Origin: Actinomycetota bacterium
Lineage (GTDB): Bacteria > Actinomycetota > Actinomycetes > S36-B12 > UBA5976
DNA: 14,619 nucleotides
Reading direction: 5' to 3'
NCBI GenBank assembly: GCA_016870945.1
Contig: VGAH01000018.1
Coordinates: 1 to 14,619 of the forward strand
The translations under genes and the position numbers were made by a program. Below, one piece after another: positions 6,514 through 13,351 of this stretch (positions within the stretch are counted from its first letter, which is position 1; each line of letters starts with the position of its first letter). Under the pieces are notes generated by a model. It saw only the letters and a list, made by a program, of their open reading frames with translations, made no database searches and was not told where the DNA came from.

Positions 6514-7349
6514 CCCACCTGCCCGCGCAGCTCGGCCAGGCTCGTTAAGACAGCCGTCACCTCAGCAAGACCTTGCACACGGTGACTGGCACCGGTTTGA
6601 CCAACACCAACCTTGATACCCAAATCACCAGGCCCCAACGCCGCAAACCCGCGTTCGTCCGTCAAGTCATCGCCAATAAAAATCGCAGCTGCATCTCGCC
6701 CGGGCACTCCCATCGACCCGAGCTCTTGTCGAAAAACCCGCACCGCCTCACCTTTGTCTGGCGCGTGCAGAGCGATCTCAAAGAGGTGCTTACCGGTTTG
6801 AATGTATAAACCGTTGGGTTCAACCAGCCCTGCTGTTAACGCCTTTATTAACCCCTCGACCTCTCTGGCCTCACCTTTTTGCGTGTGCATCGCGATGCCG
6901 TTGTCTTTAGGTTCGACTATCACGCCTGTTACTTCACTTGCCATCGCTCGCATCTGATTCTCAACATCTTGAAGCAAAGCCAACTCATCGGTTGTTAGCC
7001 GAATTGGCCCATCAATCTCGCGTCCGTGCGCCCCGACGACCCGAACGCCTTCGATGTGCCCAACCCGACGATGCAAGTCGGTGTAAGACCTACCCGAAAC
7101 AACCGCAGCAACTGTTCTCGGGTACTGGGCAAGACGCCCAAGGGCATCTGCATTCTCAGGGTGAATATCAACGTCATTCGGGTCATGAATAAGCGTTGCC
7201 AGAGTGCCGTCGAAATCACTGGCCACGATCAACCAGGGGGCGTTGGCTACACGCGAAAGTTCTCGTCCAAGATCTGCATCTACCTCGACCACCAGGTCAG
7301 TTTGCCCGTGTCGAGTGCTAATATCGCCAGGTCGAAAACAAACCGACAT
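6510..7349 (-). CDS. otsB: trehalose-6-phosphate phosphatase
   Basis: A HAD-superfamily phosphatase that would release trehalose from trehalose 6-phosphate. Using the ATG at 7349-7347 (279 residues), motif I is DFDGTLA (45-51; nucleophile D45, acid/base D47), motif II is SGR (85-87), GAHGREI (106-112) is the trehalose-phosphatase cap signature, K199 in APDKGEA is the motif III Lys, and GDDLTDERGF (226-235) is motif IV. The start is uncertain: GTG at 7454 would add 35 unconserved residues, and GTG at 7292 would leave 25 residues before motif I, similar to E. coli OtsB. No start has well-spaced Shine-Dalgarno sequence. It is the only minus-strand gene here, converges on ribH with overlapping stops, and diverges from infC. 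No otsA is in the window. Confidence 0.92.
   Translation of the reverse strand: MSVCFRPGDISTRHGQTDLVVEVDADLGRELSRVANAPWLIVASDFDGTLATLIHDPNDVDIHPENADALGRLAQYPRTVAAVVSGRSYTDLHRRVGHIEGVRVVGAHGREIDGPIRLTTDELALLQDVENQMRAMASEVTGVIVEPKDNGIAMHTQKGEAREVEGLIKALTAGLVEPNGLYIQTGKHLFEIALHAPDKGEAVRVFRQELGSMGVPGRDAAAIFIGDDLTDERGFAALGPGDLGIKVGVGQTGASHRVQGLAEVTAVLTSLAELRGQVG
7316..7324 (+). promoter_or_regulatory. candidate extended -10 for the infC operon
   Basis: TGC followed by TAATAT fits the extended -10 form (TG-n-TAnnnT). No convincing -35 lies 16-18 bases upstream. Transcription from about 7331 would give an infC leader of about 140 bases containing the inverted repeat at 7347-7369. The same AT-rich box read on the minus strand (TATTAG) could serve otsB if that gene starts at 7292. 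Confidence 0.33.
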
Positions 7350-7369
7350 CACCTCTGACCGAGGTGATG
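7347..7369. repeat. perfect 9-bp inverted repeat between otsB and infC
   Basis: CATCACCTC (7347-7355) and GAGGTGATG (7361-7369) are exact reverse complements separated by TGACC. No other pairs extend the stem. It covers the ATG proposed for otsB and lies 104-126 bases before the infC start. It could be an RNA hairpin in the infC leader, an operator for the divergent pair, or coding sequence if otsB starts at 7454. It lacks a T-tract on either strand, so it is not a standard terminator. Confidence 0.6.
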
Positions 7370-7463
7370 GGCAAGCGGAGATGACTCCCACCGACGTTCG
7401 GTCTGAATCAGAACGATCGGTCAAGATCTCGGGGTTCACCTTGCTTGCCGCCACACAGAAATT

Positions 7464-7468
7464 GGGGG
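7464..7468 (+). promoter_or_regulatory. Shine-Dalgarno-like GGGGG deciding the infC start
   Basis: GGGGG can pair with the CCUCC of 16S rRNA (one G-U pair) and ends four bases before ATC 7473. The same GGGGGC sequence stands six bases before the rplT ATG (8282-8286), which supports it as a ribosome-binding site. It lies after ATT 7461 and so cannot serve that codon. Confidence 0.5.
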
Positions 7469-7472
7469 CAAG

Positions 7473-8081
7473 ATCAGCGACGAGCTACGCATAAATGACG
7501 AGATTGAAGTTCCTGAAGTCCGAGTGATCGGCCCTGGGGGCGAGCAGATCGGCGTCTTAACAATCGAGCGGGCCCTGGCCATGGCGCAAGAGACCGATTT
7601 CGATCTAGTTGAGATAGCCCCCGACGCAAAACCGCCGGTGTGCAAGATCATGGATTTCGGCAAGTTCAAGTACGAGACAGCCGTCAAAGCACGCGAAACC
7701 CGTCGCAATCAAACCCACGCAGTCATCAAAGAGATGAAGCTGCGTCCAAAGATCGACCCGCACGACTACGAGACGAAGAAGGCTCACATCGAGCGCTTCT
7801 TGAGAGCAGGTGACAAGGTGAAGGTGACAGTGATGTTTAAAGGACGAGAACAGTCACGCCCTGAACTTGGCATTCGCTTACTAAGTCGCTTGGCCGACGA
7901 TGTGGCCGAGGACGGTGTAGTCGAGCACTCACCTAAGAACAACGGTGGCAACTTGGTGATGGTTATCGGGCCGACTCGACGTAAAGCTGACGTTAAATCT
8001 GGTGCTGGCAAGCCCGCACCGCGTGCTGAGGTCTTGACTGATGAAGTAGAGCTCGAGCCTCAATTAAGAAAGGCGAACTGA
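7473..8081 (+). CDS. infC: translation initiation factor IF-3 with a non-canonical start codon
   Basis: IF-3 binds the 30S subunit, keeps it apart from 50S and checks start codons and initiator tRNA. The conserved N-domain begins ISDELRINDEIEVPEVRVIGPGGEQIGV, whose RINDxIxVPEVRxxGPxGEQ is diagnostic; the linker and C-domain follow (KLRPKIDPHDYETK, FRAGDKVKV, FKGREQSRPELG). This N-terminus lies before the first GTG (7524). From the in-frame TGA at 7404 to 7524 there is no ATG, GTG, TTG or CTG. The best start is ATC 7473, four bases after GGGGG, giving 202 residues starting MSDELRIND; ATT 7461 (206 residues, IGGKISD) is the main alternative. A call at 7524 would drop about 17 conserved residues. 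E. coli infC uses AUU and is autoregulated through it. The C-terminal ~30 residues are a variable tail. One base separates the stop from rpmI. Confidence 0.93.
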   Translation: MSDELRINDEIEVPEVRVIGPGGEQIGVLTIERALAMAQETDFDLVEIAPDAKPPVCKIMDFGKFKYETAVKARETRRNQTHAVIKEMKLRPKIDPHDYETKKAHIERFLRAGDKVKVTVMFKGREQSRPELGIRLLSRLADDVAEDGVVEHSPKNNGGNLVMVIGPTRRKADVKSGAGKPAPRAEVLTDEVELEPQLRKAN

Positions 8082-8082
8082 C

Positions 8083-8280
8083 ATGCCAAAGATGAAGACC
8101 AAGAGCGCTGCGAAAAAGCGCTTCAAGGTGACTGGCTCAGGCAAGATCACTCACGAGCGAGCCAATCGCCGCCACAACTTTGAAAGCAAGCCAAGTACTA
8201 GAACAAGACGCCTTAAAGGCGACAAGGTCGTTAGCGCTGGTGACAAGAAGTCTGTCAAGCGCATGCTGGGTCAGCGATAA
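8083..8280 (+). CDS. rpmI: 50S ribosomal protein L35
   Basis: A 65-residue, very basic protein starting MPKMKTKSAAKKRFKVTGSGK, the standard L35 N-terminus, with the conserved RANRRHNFESKPSTRTRRL block and the ending VKRMLGQR. It is part of the large ribosomal subunit. A good Shine-Dalgarno (AAAGG, 8069-8073) sits nine bases before the ATG, inside the end of infC. It lies between infC and rplT as in most bacteria. Confidence 0.97.
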   Translation: MPKMKTKSAAKKRFKVTGSGKITHERANRRHNFESKPSTRTRRLKGDKVVSAGDKKSVKRMLGQR

Positions 8281-8292
8281 AGGGGGCAGCAA

Positions 8293-8667
8293 ATGGCACG
8301 AGTAAAGAGGGCGGCTAACGCCCAAAAGAAGCGTCGCGCGATTCTTGAGGCGGCTAGCGGTTACCGCGGGCAGCGCTCAAGGTTGTATCGCAAGGCCAAA
8401 GAGCAACTCACCCATTCGCTGGTCTATGCCTACGCAGATCGTCGCAAGAAGAAAGGCGACTTTCGCAGGTTGTGGATCGCGCGCATCAATGCAGGTGCAC
8501 GTGCTAACGGCATGACGTACAACCGGTTCATTCAAGGTCTTGGTCTAGCTGGTGTGGCCGTTGATCGAAAGATGCTGGCCGAACTTGCCGTAGATGACCC
8601 GCAGGCGTTTGCCGCGCTAGTCGAGGTTGCCCGAGCCGCGTTACCAAAGAGCGGTGCCGCAGCCTGA
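8293..8667 (+). CDS. rplT: 50S ribosomal protein L20
   Basis: L20 binds 23S rRNA early in 50S assembly and in some bacteria represses the infC-rpmI-rplT operon by binding its leader. The 124-residue product starts MARVKRAANAQKKRRAILEAASGYRGQRSRLYRKAKEQ with the long basic N-terminal extension, and has the globular C-domain signatures RRLWIARINAGARANGMTYNRFIQGL and VDRKMLAELAVDDP. A GGGGG Shine-Dalgarno lies six bases before the ATG. The 3' end overlaps the proposed pheS start by 14 bases, suggesting coupled translation. Confidence 0.97.
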   Translation: MARVKRAANAQKKRRAILEAASGYRGQRSRLYRKAKEQLTHSLVYAYADRRKKKGDFRRLWIARINAGARANGMTYNRFIQGLGLAGVAVDRKMLAELAVDDPQAFAALVEVARAALPKSGAAA

Positions 8668-9706
8668 TCAGCATCGCCTAGATGCTGATGCGCTAACCCT
8701 CGAAGGCATCCCAGCACTAACCCAAGATGCTCTCGAGGCGATAGCTGCTGCGCAAGACCTTGCAGGTTTAGCGGCGGTTCGCACGTCAGTTGATGGCGAT
8801 AAGGCACCACTTGCGCGAGCCAATCAAAAAATCGGTTCGCTAGACGCAGGTCAGCGCGCCGCTTGGGGTAAGGCTGTTGGTGCAGCGCGAGGCGAAATTC
8901 GTCAAGCACTTGAGCGTAGAGAACGTGAACTTACGGAATCTTTCGAGCAAGCAGCCCTAGCTGAGGCAAAAGTTGACGTCACCTTGCCTTATGACAGGTT
9001 CGTTACCGGTGCTAGGCACCCGCTTTCTATGTTGATCGAGCGAGTAAGTGAAGTGTTTGTGGCAATGGGTTATGAGGTGGTCGAAGGCCCAGAGATCGAA
9101 GCCGAGTGGCTGAATTTCGATGCACTGAATATTCCGCCAGATCACCCGGCGAGAACGATGCAAGACACTTTCTTCGTCGAATCGGCCGAGTCAGGCTTGG
9201 TGCTTAGAACCCACACCTCGCCGGTTCAGATTCGCACTCTTCTCGAGCGTGAGTTGCCGATCTATGTGATCGCCCCTGGTCGGGTTTATCGAACCGATGA
9301 ACTAGACGCCACACACACCCCGGTCTTTCATCAAGTCGAAGGGCTAGTGGTAGACGAAGGCATCACGATGGCAGATCTCAAAGGCACCCTTGACCACTTC
9401 GCGGCAGCCATGTTCGGGGGACAGGTAAAGACTCGCCTTCGCCCGAGTTATTTCCCTTTTACTGAACCAAGCGCTGAAGTAGATGTTTGGTGGGGTGAGC
9501 GAGGTTGGGTCGAGTGGGGTGGGTGCGGCATGGTGAACCCCAAGGTTCTTCGTGGTTGCGGGGTCGACACCGACAAGTACTCAGGCTTCGCATTCGGCAT
9601 GGGCCTTGAGCGAACTTTGATGTTTCGCTACGGAATCTCTGACATGCACGATCTAGTCGAGGGCGACACTAGGTTCTCTAGAGCGTTTGGTGTGAGCCTT
9701 TCGTGA
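8654..9706 (+). CDS. pheS: phenylalanyl-tRNA synthetase alpha subunit
   Basis: Catalytic subunit of the (alpha-beta)2 enzyme that charges tRNA(Phe). With GTG 8654 it has 350 residues: an N-terminal helical arm (about 20-105) followed by the class II core. Motif 2 is RVYRTDELDATHTPVFHQVEG (200-220), FPFTEPS contributes to the active site, and motif 3 is GMGLERTLMF (about 315-324). DHPARTMQDTFF matches the usual HPARDMQDTFY with Thr for Asp. A TTG at 8627 is also in frame but lies deeper in rplT; 8654 gives the usual distance to the conserved AIAAAQDLAGLAAVR helix. Neither start has a strong Shine-Dalgarno, in keeping with coupling to rplT. The stop overlaps the pheT start (GTGA). Confidence 0.95.
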   Translation: MPQPDQHRLDADALTLEGIPALTQDALEAIAAAQDLAGLAAVRTSVDGDKAPLARANQKIGSLDAGQRAAWGKAVGAARGEIRQALERRERELTESFEQAALAEAKVDVTLPYDRFVTGARHPLSMLIERVSEVFVAMGYEVVEGPEIEAEWLNFDALNIPPDHPARTMQDTFFVESAESGLVLRTHTSPVQIRTLLERELPIYVIAPGRVYRTDELDATHTPVFHQVEGLVVDEGITMADLKGTLDHFAAAMFGGQVKTRLRPSYFPFTEPSAEVDVWWGERGWVEWGGCGMVNPKVLRGCGVDTDKYSGFAFGMGLERTLMFRYGISDMHDLVEGDTRFSRAFGVSLS

Positions 9707-12177
9707 GGGTTTCACTTGAATGGCTTCGCGAATTCGCAGCCTTGCCAAAAAACGTCAAACCTGCCGCCATTGCCGAGGTTCTAACTTGGCGTGGCTTTGA
9801 AGTAGAACAGATTCTGGTGCAAGGTGAGGGGGTCAAGGGCCCACTAGTTGTTGGCAAAGTTACTTCGATCAAACCGGTTGTTAGCCCAAAAAAAACCGTG
9901 AGGCTTTGTCAAGTCGATTTAGGGCCTAAGCATGGGCGCCGGCAGATCATTTGCGGTGCCTTTAATTTTGAAGAAGGTGACTTAGTTGTCGTCGCCCCAC
10001 CCGGTTCAGTAATTACTGGCGGGGTAAAGCTAAGTGCCCGGCAGGTCTATGGCCACACCAGTGAAGGAATGATCGTTAGTGCCGCCGAAGTTGGCATCGG
10101 TGAAGACCACGACGGCATTTTGGTTGTGAGCCCAAAAGAGGCAAAGGTCGGCCAAGACGCCGCCCCGCTTCTGGGCATTGGTGATGTGGTCTTTGACGTG
10201 GCCGTTATGCCAGACCGTGGCTATGCGTTGAGTGTTCGTGGCCTCGCACGTGAATTAGCCGGCGCATTTGGGGTTAAGTTCAAAGACCCGGCTAAGGGCA
10301 GGGCACTTAGGCCCGTGCGAGATGGTTCTATCTCAGGTTCAACAAAGAACAAGACTGCATGTGATCGAGTTGTCTTTGCCAAGATTGAAGCCTTCGACGC
10401 GATGGCACCAAGCCCGGCTTGGTTGGTCAAACGTCTTCGCGCAAGTGGCGTTCGCCCCCTGGGCCTGGCAATCGACATCACCAACTACTTGATGCTCGAG
10501 ACGGGTCAACCACTTCACGCATTCGACGCCTCGAAGGTCAAAGGTGCTATTTCTGTTCGGTTCGCTAAGTCTGGCGAACAAGTCGAGACCATCGATCACA
10601 CAAAGCGCAAGTTGTCTAAAGATGATTTAGTGATTGCCGATCAAAAAGGGGCCCTTTCATTGGCAGGCCTTATGGGTGGGGCAAGTAGTGAGATTTCTCA
10701 AGGCACACGTTCTGTGGTAATCGAGGCCGCGCACTTTGACCCAGTAGTAGTAGCTAAGTCAGGGCGGCGTCACAAACTAAGCACCGAGGCCTCACGCCGA
10801 TTTGAGCGCGGTGTCGACCCAGCTCTGCCAAACGTGGTGGCAGCCAAAGCCGTTCGCATGATCCAAGACTTGAGTTCTGGTCGCTTAACCGGGGTTAGCG
10901 AAGTTGATTTCACTAAGCCACTCCCCGCGATGCGGTTTGATTTGCAGGCACCTGCTCGAACTGTTGGGGCTGAGATATCACCTGCCGAGGCGACTAAGGC
11001 CTTGAAGTCAGTGGGTTGTGAATTCGTTGGTAGCACGAGATTACGAGTGCCTACCTGGCGACCTGATCTAACTGAGTCAGCTGATTTAGTAGAAGAAGTC
11101 GTTCGAGTCTGGGGTTACCAGCGCATACCTTCGACTTTGCCAAAAGCTCAAGTTGGACGGGGGCTTAACCCAACCCAGAAACTGCGCGCAAATGTTGCTG
11201 ACTTGTTGACCAGGCGAGGGCTGGTTGAGGTGCTTAACCAGCCCTTTGTTGGTGAGGCGGCATTGGCTGATTTAAGAATCAACTCGTCTGATGAACGTTC
11301 GCAAATGCTGGCGATGGCCAACCCCTTGAGCGAAGAAGAGCCATTTTTCAGGTCAACCTTGCTACCAAATTTGGTGGCAACGGCAAAGCGCAATCTAAAC
11401 CGAGGCAATGACGACTACGGCATATTTGAGATTGGCCAAGTCACGTATTTGGCAAATAAGCGCGAAAGGCGAGTACATCGCCCTGCACTGACTAAGCGGC
11501 CTAGCAAGAGTGAAGTCGCCAAGGTCAAGGCGTTGCTTCCTGCGCAGTTCGAAGTTTGTGGGGGCCTTCTTTACGGCTTAAGAGAACGAGCTGGTTGGTG
11601 GGGTGAACCAAAACCAAGAGAATGGGTTGAGGCGGTTGACTTAGTTCGAGACATTTTGAGTGAGAACGGGGTTAGCTACGAGACCGAACCAGTCGAAGTT
11701 GCCCCTTGGCACCCGGGCCGTGCGGCGTTATTTCGAGATTTAGCCACGGGTGCGTTGCTTGGCATAGCCGGTGAGCTTCACCCCGGTGTGGTCAAAGACC
11801 TCTGTCTACCTGTCGGTGCTGGCGCGTTTGAAGTAAATCTTGATCAGGTTGTTCGATCGGCGGCACCCCTTGATTCGGTCGGGGCGGTTTCAGTGCTGCC
11901 AATCGCAAAAGAAGACATTGCGCTATTGGTTGACGAGGGCGTGAGTGTTGCCGCAGTAGAGACAGCTATCAAGCGGGGGGCAGGGGAGACTCTTGAAAGT
12001 CTTCGACTATTCGATGTTTATCGCAGTGATTCGCTAGGCCGAGGCAAAAAGTCACTGGCCTTTGCAATGAAGTTCCGCCCGAAGTCGGGCACGCTCACTG
12101 CTGAAGATCTGGCAAAGCTGCGGGCCGAGGTTCTGCGCAGTGCTGAGAAGGCGGTGGGCGCGACCCTTCGCACCTAA
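9703..12177 (+). CDS. pheT: phenylalanyl-tRNA synthetase beta subunit
   Basis: Beta subunit that binds tRNA(Phe) and edits mischarged Tyr-tRNA(Phe). The 824-residue length is typical. It begins MRVSLEWLREF; an EMAP-like tRNA-binding OB domain follows at about 41-150 (PLVVGKVTS to EGMIVSAAEVGIGED). The B3/B4 editing region includes DITNYLMLETGQPLHAFD, LMGG and the STEASRRFERGVDP signature. B5 and the core-like domain carry RPDLTESADLVEEVVRVWGY. The C-terminal FDX-ACB domain (about 730-824) reads LPIAKEDIALLVDEG, LFDVYRSDSLGRGKKSLAFAMKFR and GTLTAEDL, which bind the anticodon. It starts in the pheS stop (GTGA). An A8 run lies at 9888-9895. No hairpin terminator follows; a C-rich stretch does. 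Confidence 0.97.
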   Translation: MRVSLEWLREFAALPKNVKPAAIAEVLTWRGFEVEQILVQGEGVKGPLVVGKVTSIKPVVSPKKTVRLCQVDLGPKHGRRQIICGAFNFEEGDLVVVAPPGSVITGGVKLSARQVYGHTSEGMIVSAAEVGIGEDHDGILVVSPKEAKVGQDAAPLLGIGDVVFDVAVMPDRGYALSVRGLARELAGAFGVKFKDPAKGRALRPVRDGSISGSTKNKTACDRVVFAKIEAFDAMAPSPAWLVKRLRASGVRPLGLAIDITNYLMLETGQPLHAFDASKVKGAISVRFAKSGEQVETIDHTKRKLSKDDLVIADQKGALSLAGLMGGASSEISQGTRSVVIEAAHFDPVVVAKSGRRHKLSTEASRRFERGVDPALPNVVAAKAVRMIQDLSSGRLTGVSEVDFTKPLPAMRFDLQAPARTVGAEISPAEATKALKSVGCEFVGSTRLRVPTWRPDLTESADLVEEVVRVWGYQRIPSTLPKAQVGRGLNPTQKLRANVADLLTRRGLVEVLNQPFVGEAALADLRINSSDERSQMLAMANPLSEEEPFFRSTLLPNLVATAKRNLNRGNDDYGIFEIGQVTYLANKRERRVHRPALTKRPSKSEVAKVKALLPAQFEVCGGLLYGLRERAGWWGEPKPREWVEAVDLVRDILSENGVSYETEPVEVAPWHPGRAALFRDLATGALLGIAGELHPGVVKDLCLPVGAGAFEVNLDQVVRSAAPLDSVGAVSVLPIAKEDIALLVDEGVSVAAVETAIKRGAGETLESLRLFDVYRSDSLGRGKKSLAFAMKFRPKSGTLTAEDLAKLRAEVLRSAEKAVGATLRT

Positions 12178-12235
12178 CCACCTCACCTCTTTGCCCCCAC
12201 ACCCCGTCCCCCGCTGCACCCGGCCCCACCACAAA
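12178..12235 (+). terminator. C-rich, G-poor stretch, candidate Rho-loading region after pheT
   Basis: In 12181-12230 I count 32 C and only 6 G, directly after the pheT stop. It has no strong hairpin and no T-tract. C-rich, G-poor, unstructured RNA is the classical Rho utilization pattern, so Rho-dependent termination of the infC-pheT transcript here is a reasonable inference. No protein-coding reading of this stretch is supported. Confidence 0.4.
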
Positions 12236-12256
12236 TATGCGCATATGCGTATAATT
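12233..12256. promoter_or_regulatory. 24-bp imperfect palindrome, candidate ArgR operator of argC
   Basis: The palindrome is centred on CAT|ATG (12244/12245), with 10 of 12 base pairs symmetric; mismatches are at 12239/12250 and 12235/12254. It holds two nested perfect 10-mers, tatgcgcata and cgcatatgcg. It covers the argC -10, ideal for repression. ArgR boxes are palindromes of about 18 bp in front of arg operons; this one is more GC-rich at the core than the E. coli or Bacillus consensus, so the ArgR assignment is by context. Confidence 0.5.
12250..12255 (+). promoter_or_regulatory. -10 element of the argCJB promoter
   Basis: A perfect TATAAT starts 49 bases before the argC ATG; transcription would begin around 12262. 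The -35 region (about 12226-12232) is C-rich and does not resemble TTGACA, suggesting a weak or activated promoter. The element lies inside the right arm of the palindrome at 12233-12256. Confidence 0.6.
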
Positions 12257-12290
12257 TGAGGCCGGCCACCAAGCAGGTTCGAGCCAAATC

Positions 12291-12294
12291 GAGG
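12291..12294 (+). promoter_or_regulatory. Shine-Dalgarno of argC
   Basis: GAGG (within GAGGTGAG) ends four bases before ATG 12299. It is one of the clearest ribosome-binding sites in the window, as expected for the first gene of a transcript with its own leader. Confidence 0.6.
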
Positions 12295-12298
12295 TGAG

Positions 12299-13351
12299 AT
12301 GAACACGCAGCAAGTCGTCGTGGTTGGCGCCTCTGGCTACGCCGGTGGTGAACTGTTGCGACTGATCGCGGCCCACCCAAGTCTTAACTTGTTGGCAGCT
12401 ACCGCACATTCGAACGCCGGACAACTTATCACCGACATGCACCCACACCTGGTTGGTTACGCCGGTAAGAAATTCGTCGACACCAACCCCGAGGCTTGTG
12501 CCGGGGCGGATGTCATCTTCTTAGCCCTGCCGCACTCAGAATCAGCCGGCTTCATTTCTCAACTGGGTGACACCAAGGCCAAGGTGATAGATCTGGGTGC
12601 AGACTTTCGATTAGTTGACCCAGCCGCGTGGCAGAAGTTCTACGGCAGCCAACACGCCGGCCATTGGGTTTACGGATTGCCCGAACTACCAAACCAGCGA
12701 GCAGCTATTGCGAGCGCAAATCGTGTGGCAAACCCGGGGTGTTACGCAACCGCGATTTCATTAGCGGCTCTACCTCTGGCCGCTGCGGGCCTAATTGACT
12801 CAATAGACGTAGTAGCCATGTCTGGCACCAGCGGGGCCGGGCGAACCCTTCGAGCAGATCTTTTGGCAAGTGAAGTCATGAACAACCTCTCGCCCTACAA
12901 GGTAGGTGGCAAACACCAACACATCCCTGAGATCGCGCAAACGCTCGGTGCCTTTGGGGTACCTATTGCAGTCAATTTCACGCCCGTCCTAGCACCGCTG
13001 CATCGCGGGATCCTCGCCGTAGTTTCAGCAAGCCTTACCCGAAAGCCCGCGACCTCTGACATTGCCGCGTTTCTACAAAAACAGTACGAGAAGTTCTACG
13101 CCGACGACCCGTTTGTAATCGTCACGCCAGCGGGGCACGTGCCCGGTGTTAAAGATGTGGCCATGTCAAACCGTTGTCATTTGGCAGTCACATTCGACGA
13201 AGCCGCCGAAACAGTGGTTGTCATGTCGGTGATAGATAACCTGGGCAAAGGTGCGGCTGGCCAGGCAGTGCAGAACATGAACTTGATGCTGGGCCTGCCC
13301 GAAACCGCTGGCTTAGCCCAGACCAACGCCAGCCCGGGCACCGCCAAGTGA
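12299..13351 (+). CDS. argC: N-acetyl-gamma-glutamyl-phosphate reductase
   Basis: NADPH-dependent reduction of N-acetylglutamyl phosphate to the semialdehyde, third step of arginine (ornithine) synthesis. The 350-residue product has the Rossmann nucleotide loop VVVGASGYAGGELLRL (7-22), the catalytic cysteine C148 in VANPGCYAT, and the family blocks FLALPHSES, VIDLGADFRL, VYGLPEL and MSGTSGAGR. H-R in APLHRGILAVV fits the conserved active-site region. It is the first gene of argCJB, with its own promoter and Shine-Dalgarno. Its stop overlaps argJ (GTGA). The last ~25 residues are a variable tail. Confidence 0.96.
   Translation: MNTQQVVVVGASGYAGGELLRLIAAHPSLNLLAATAHSNAGQLITDMHPHLVGYAGKKFVDTNPEACAGADVIFLALPHSESAGFISQLGDTKAKVIDLGADFRLVDPAAWQKFYGSQHAGHWVYGLPELPNQRAAIASANRVANPGCYATAISLAALPLAAAGLIDSIDVVAMSGTSGAGRTLRADLLASEVMNNLSPYKVGGKHQHIPEIAQTLGAFGVPIAVNFTPVLAPLHRGILAVVSASLTRKPATSDIAAFLQKQYEKFYADDPFVIVTPAGHVPGVKDVAMSNRCHLAVTFDEAAETVVVMSVIDNLGKGAAGQAVQNMNLMLGLPETAGLAQTNASPGTAK

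Noticed and set aside
7026..7358. Plus-strand open frames opposite otsB
   Set aside because: otsB has all HAD motifs on the minus strand; the plus-strand frames show no family signature and are antisense shadows.
7347..7369. Intrinsic terminator reading of the 9-bp inverted repeat
   Set aside because: No run of T follows on either strand and no gene ends there; leader hairpin or operator is more likely.
7524..8081. infC starting at GTG 7524
   Set aside because: It would delete the conserved RINDEIEVPEVR segment encoded in frame just upstream, so 7524 is an internal Val codon.
12095..12448. Minus-strand open frames across the pheT-argC gap
   Set aside because: They overlap the end of pheT and the start of argC, have no recognisable domain, and consist of Trp/Gly/Arg-rich translation of the C-rich strand; they look like shadows.
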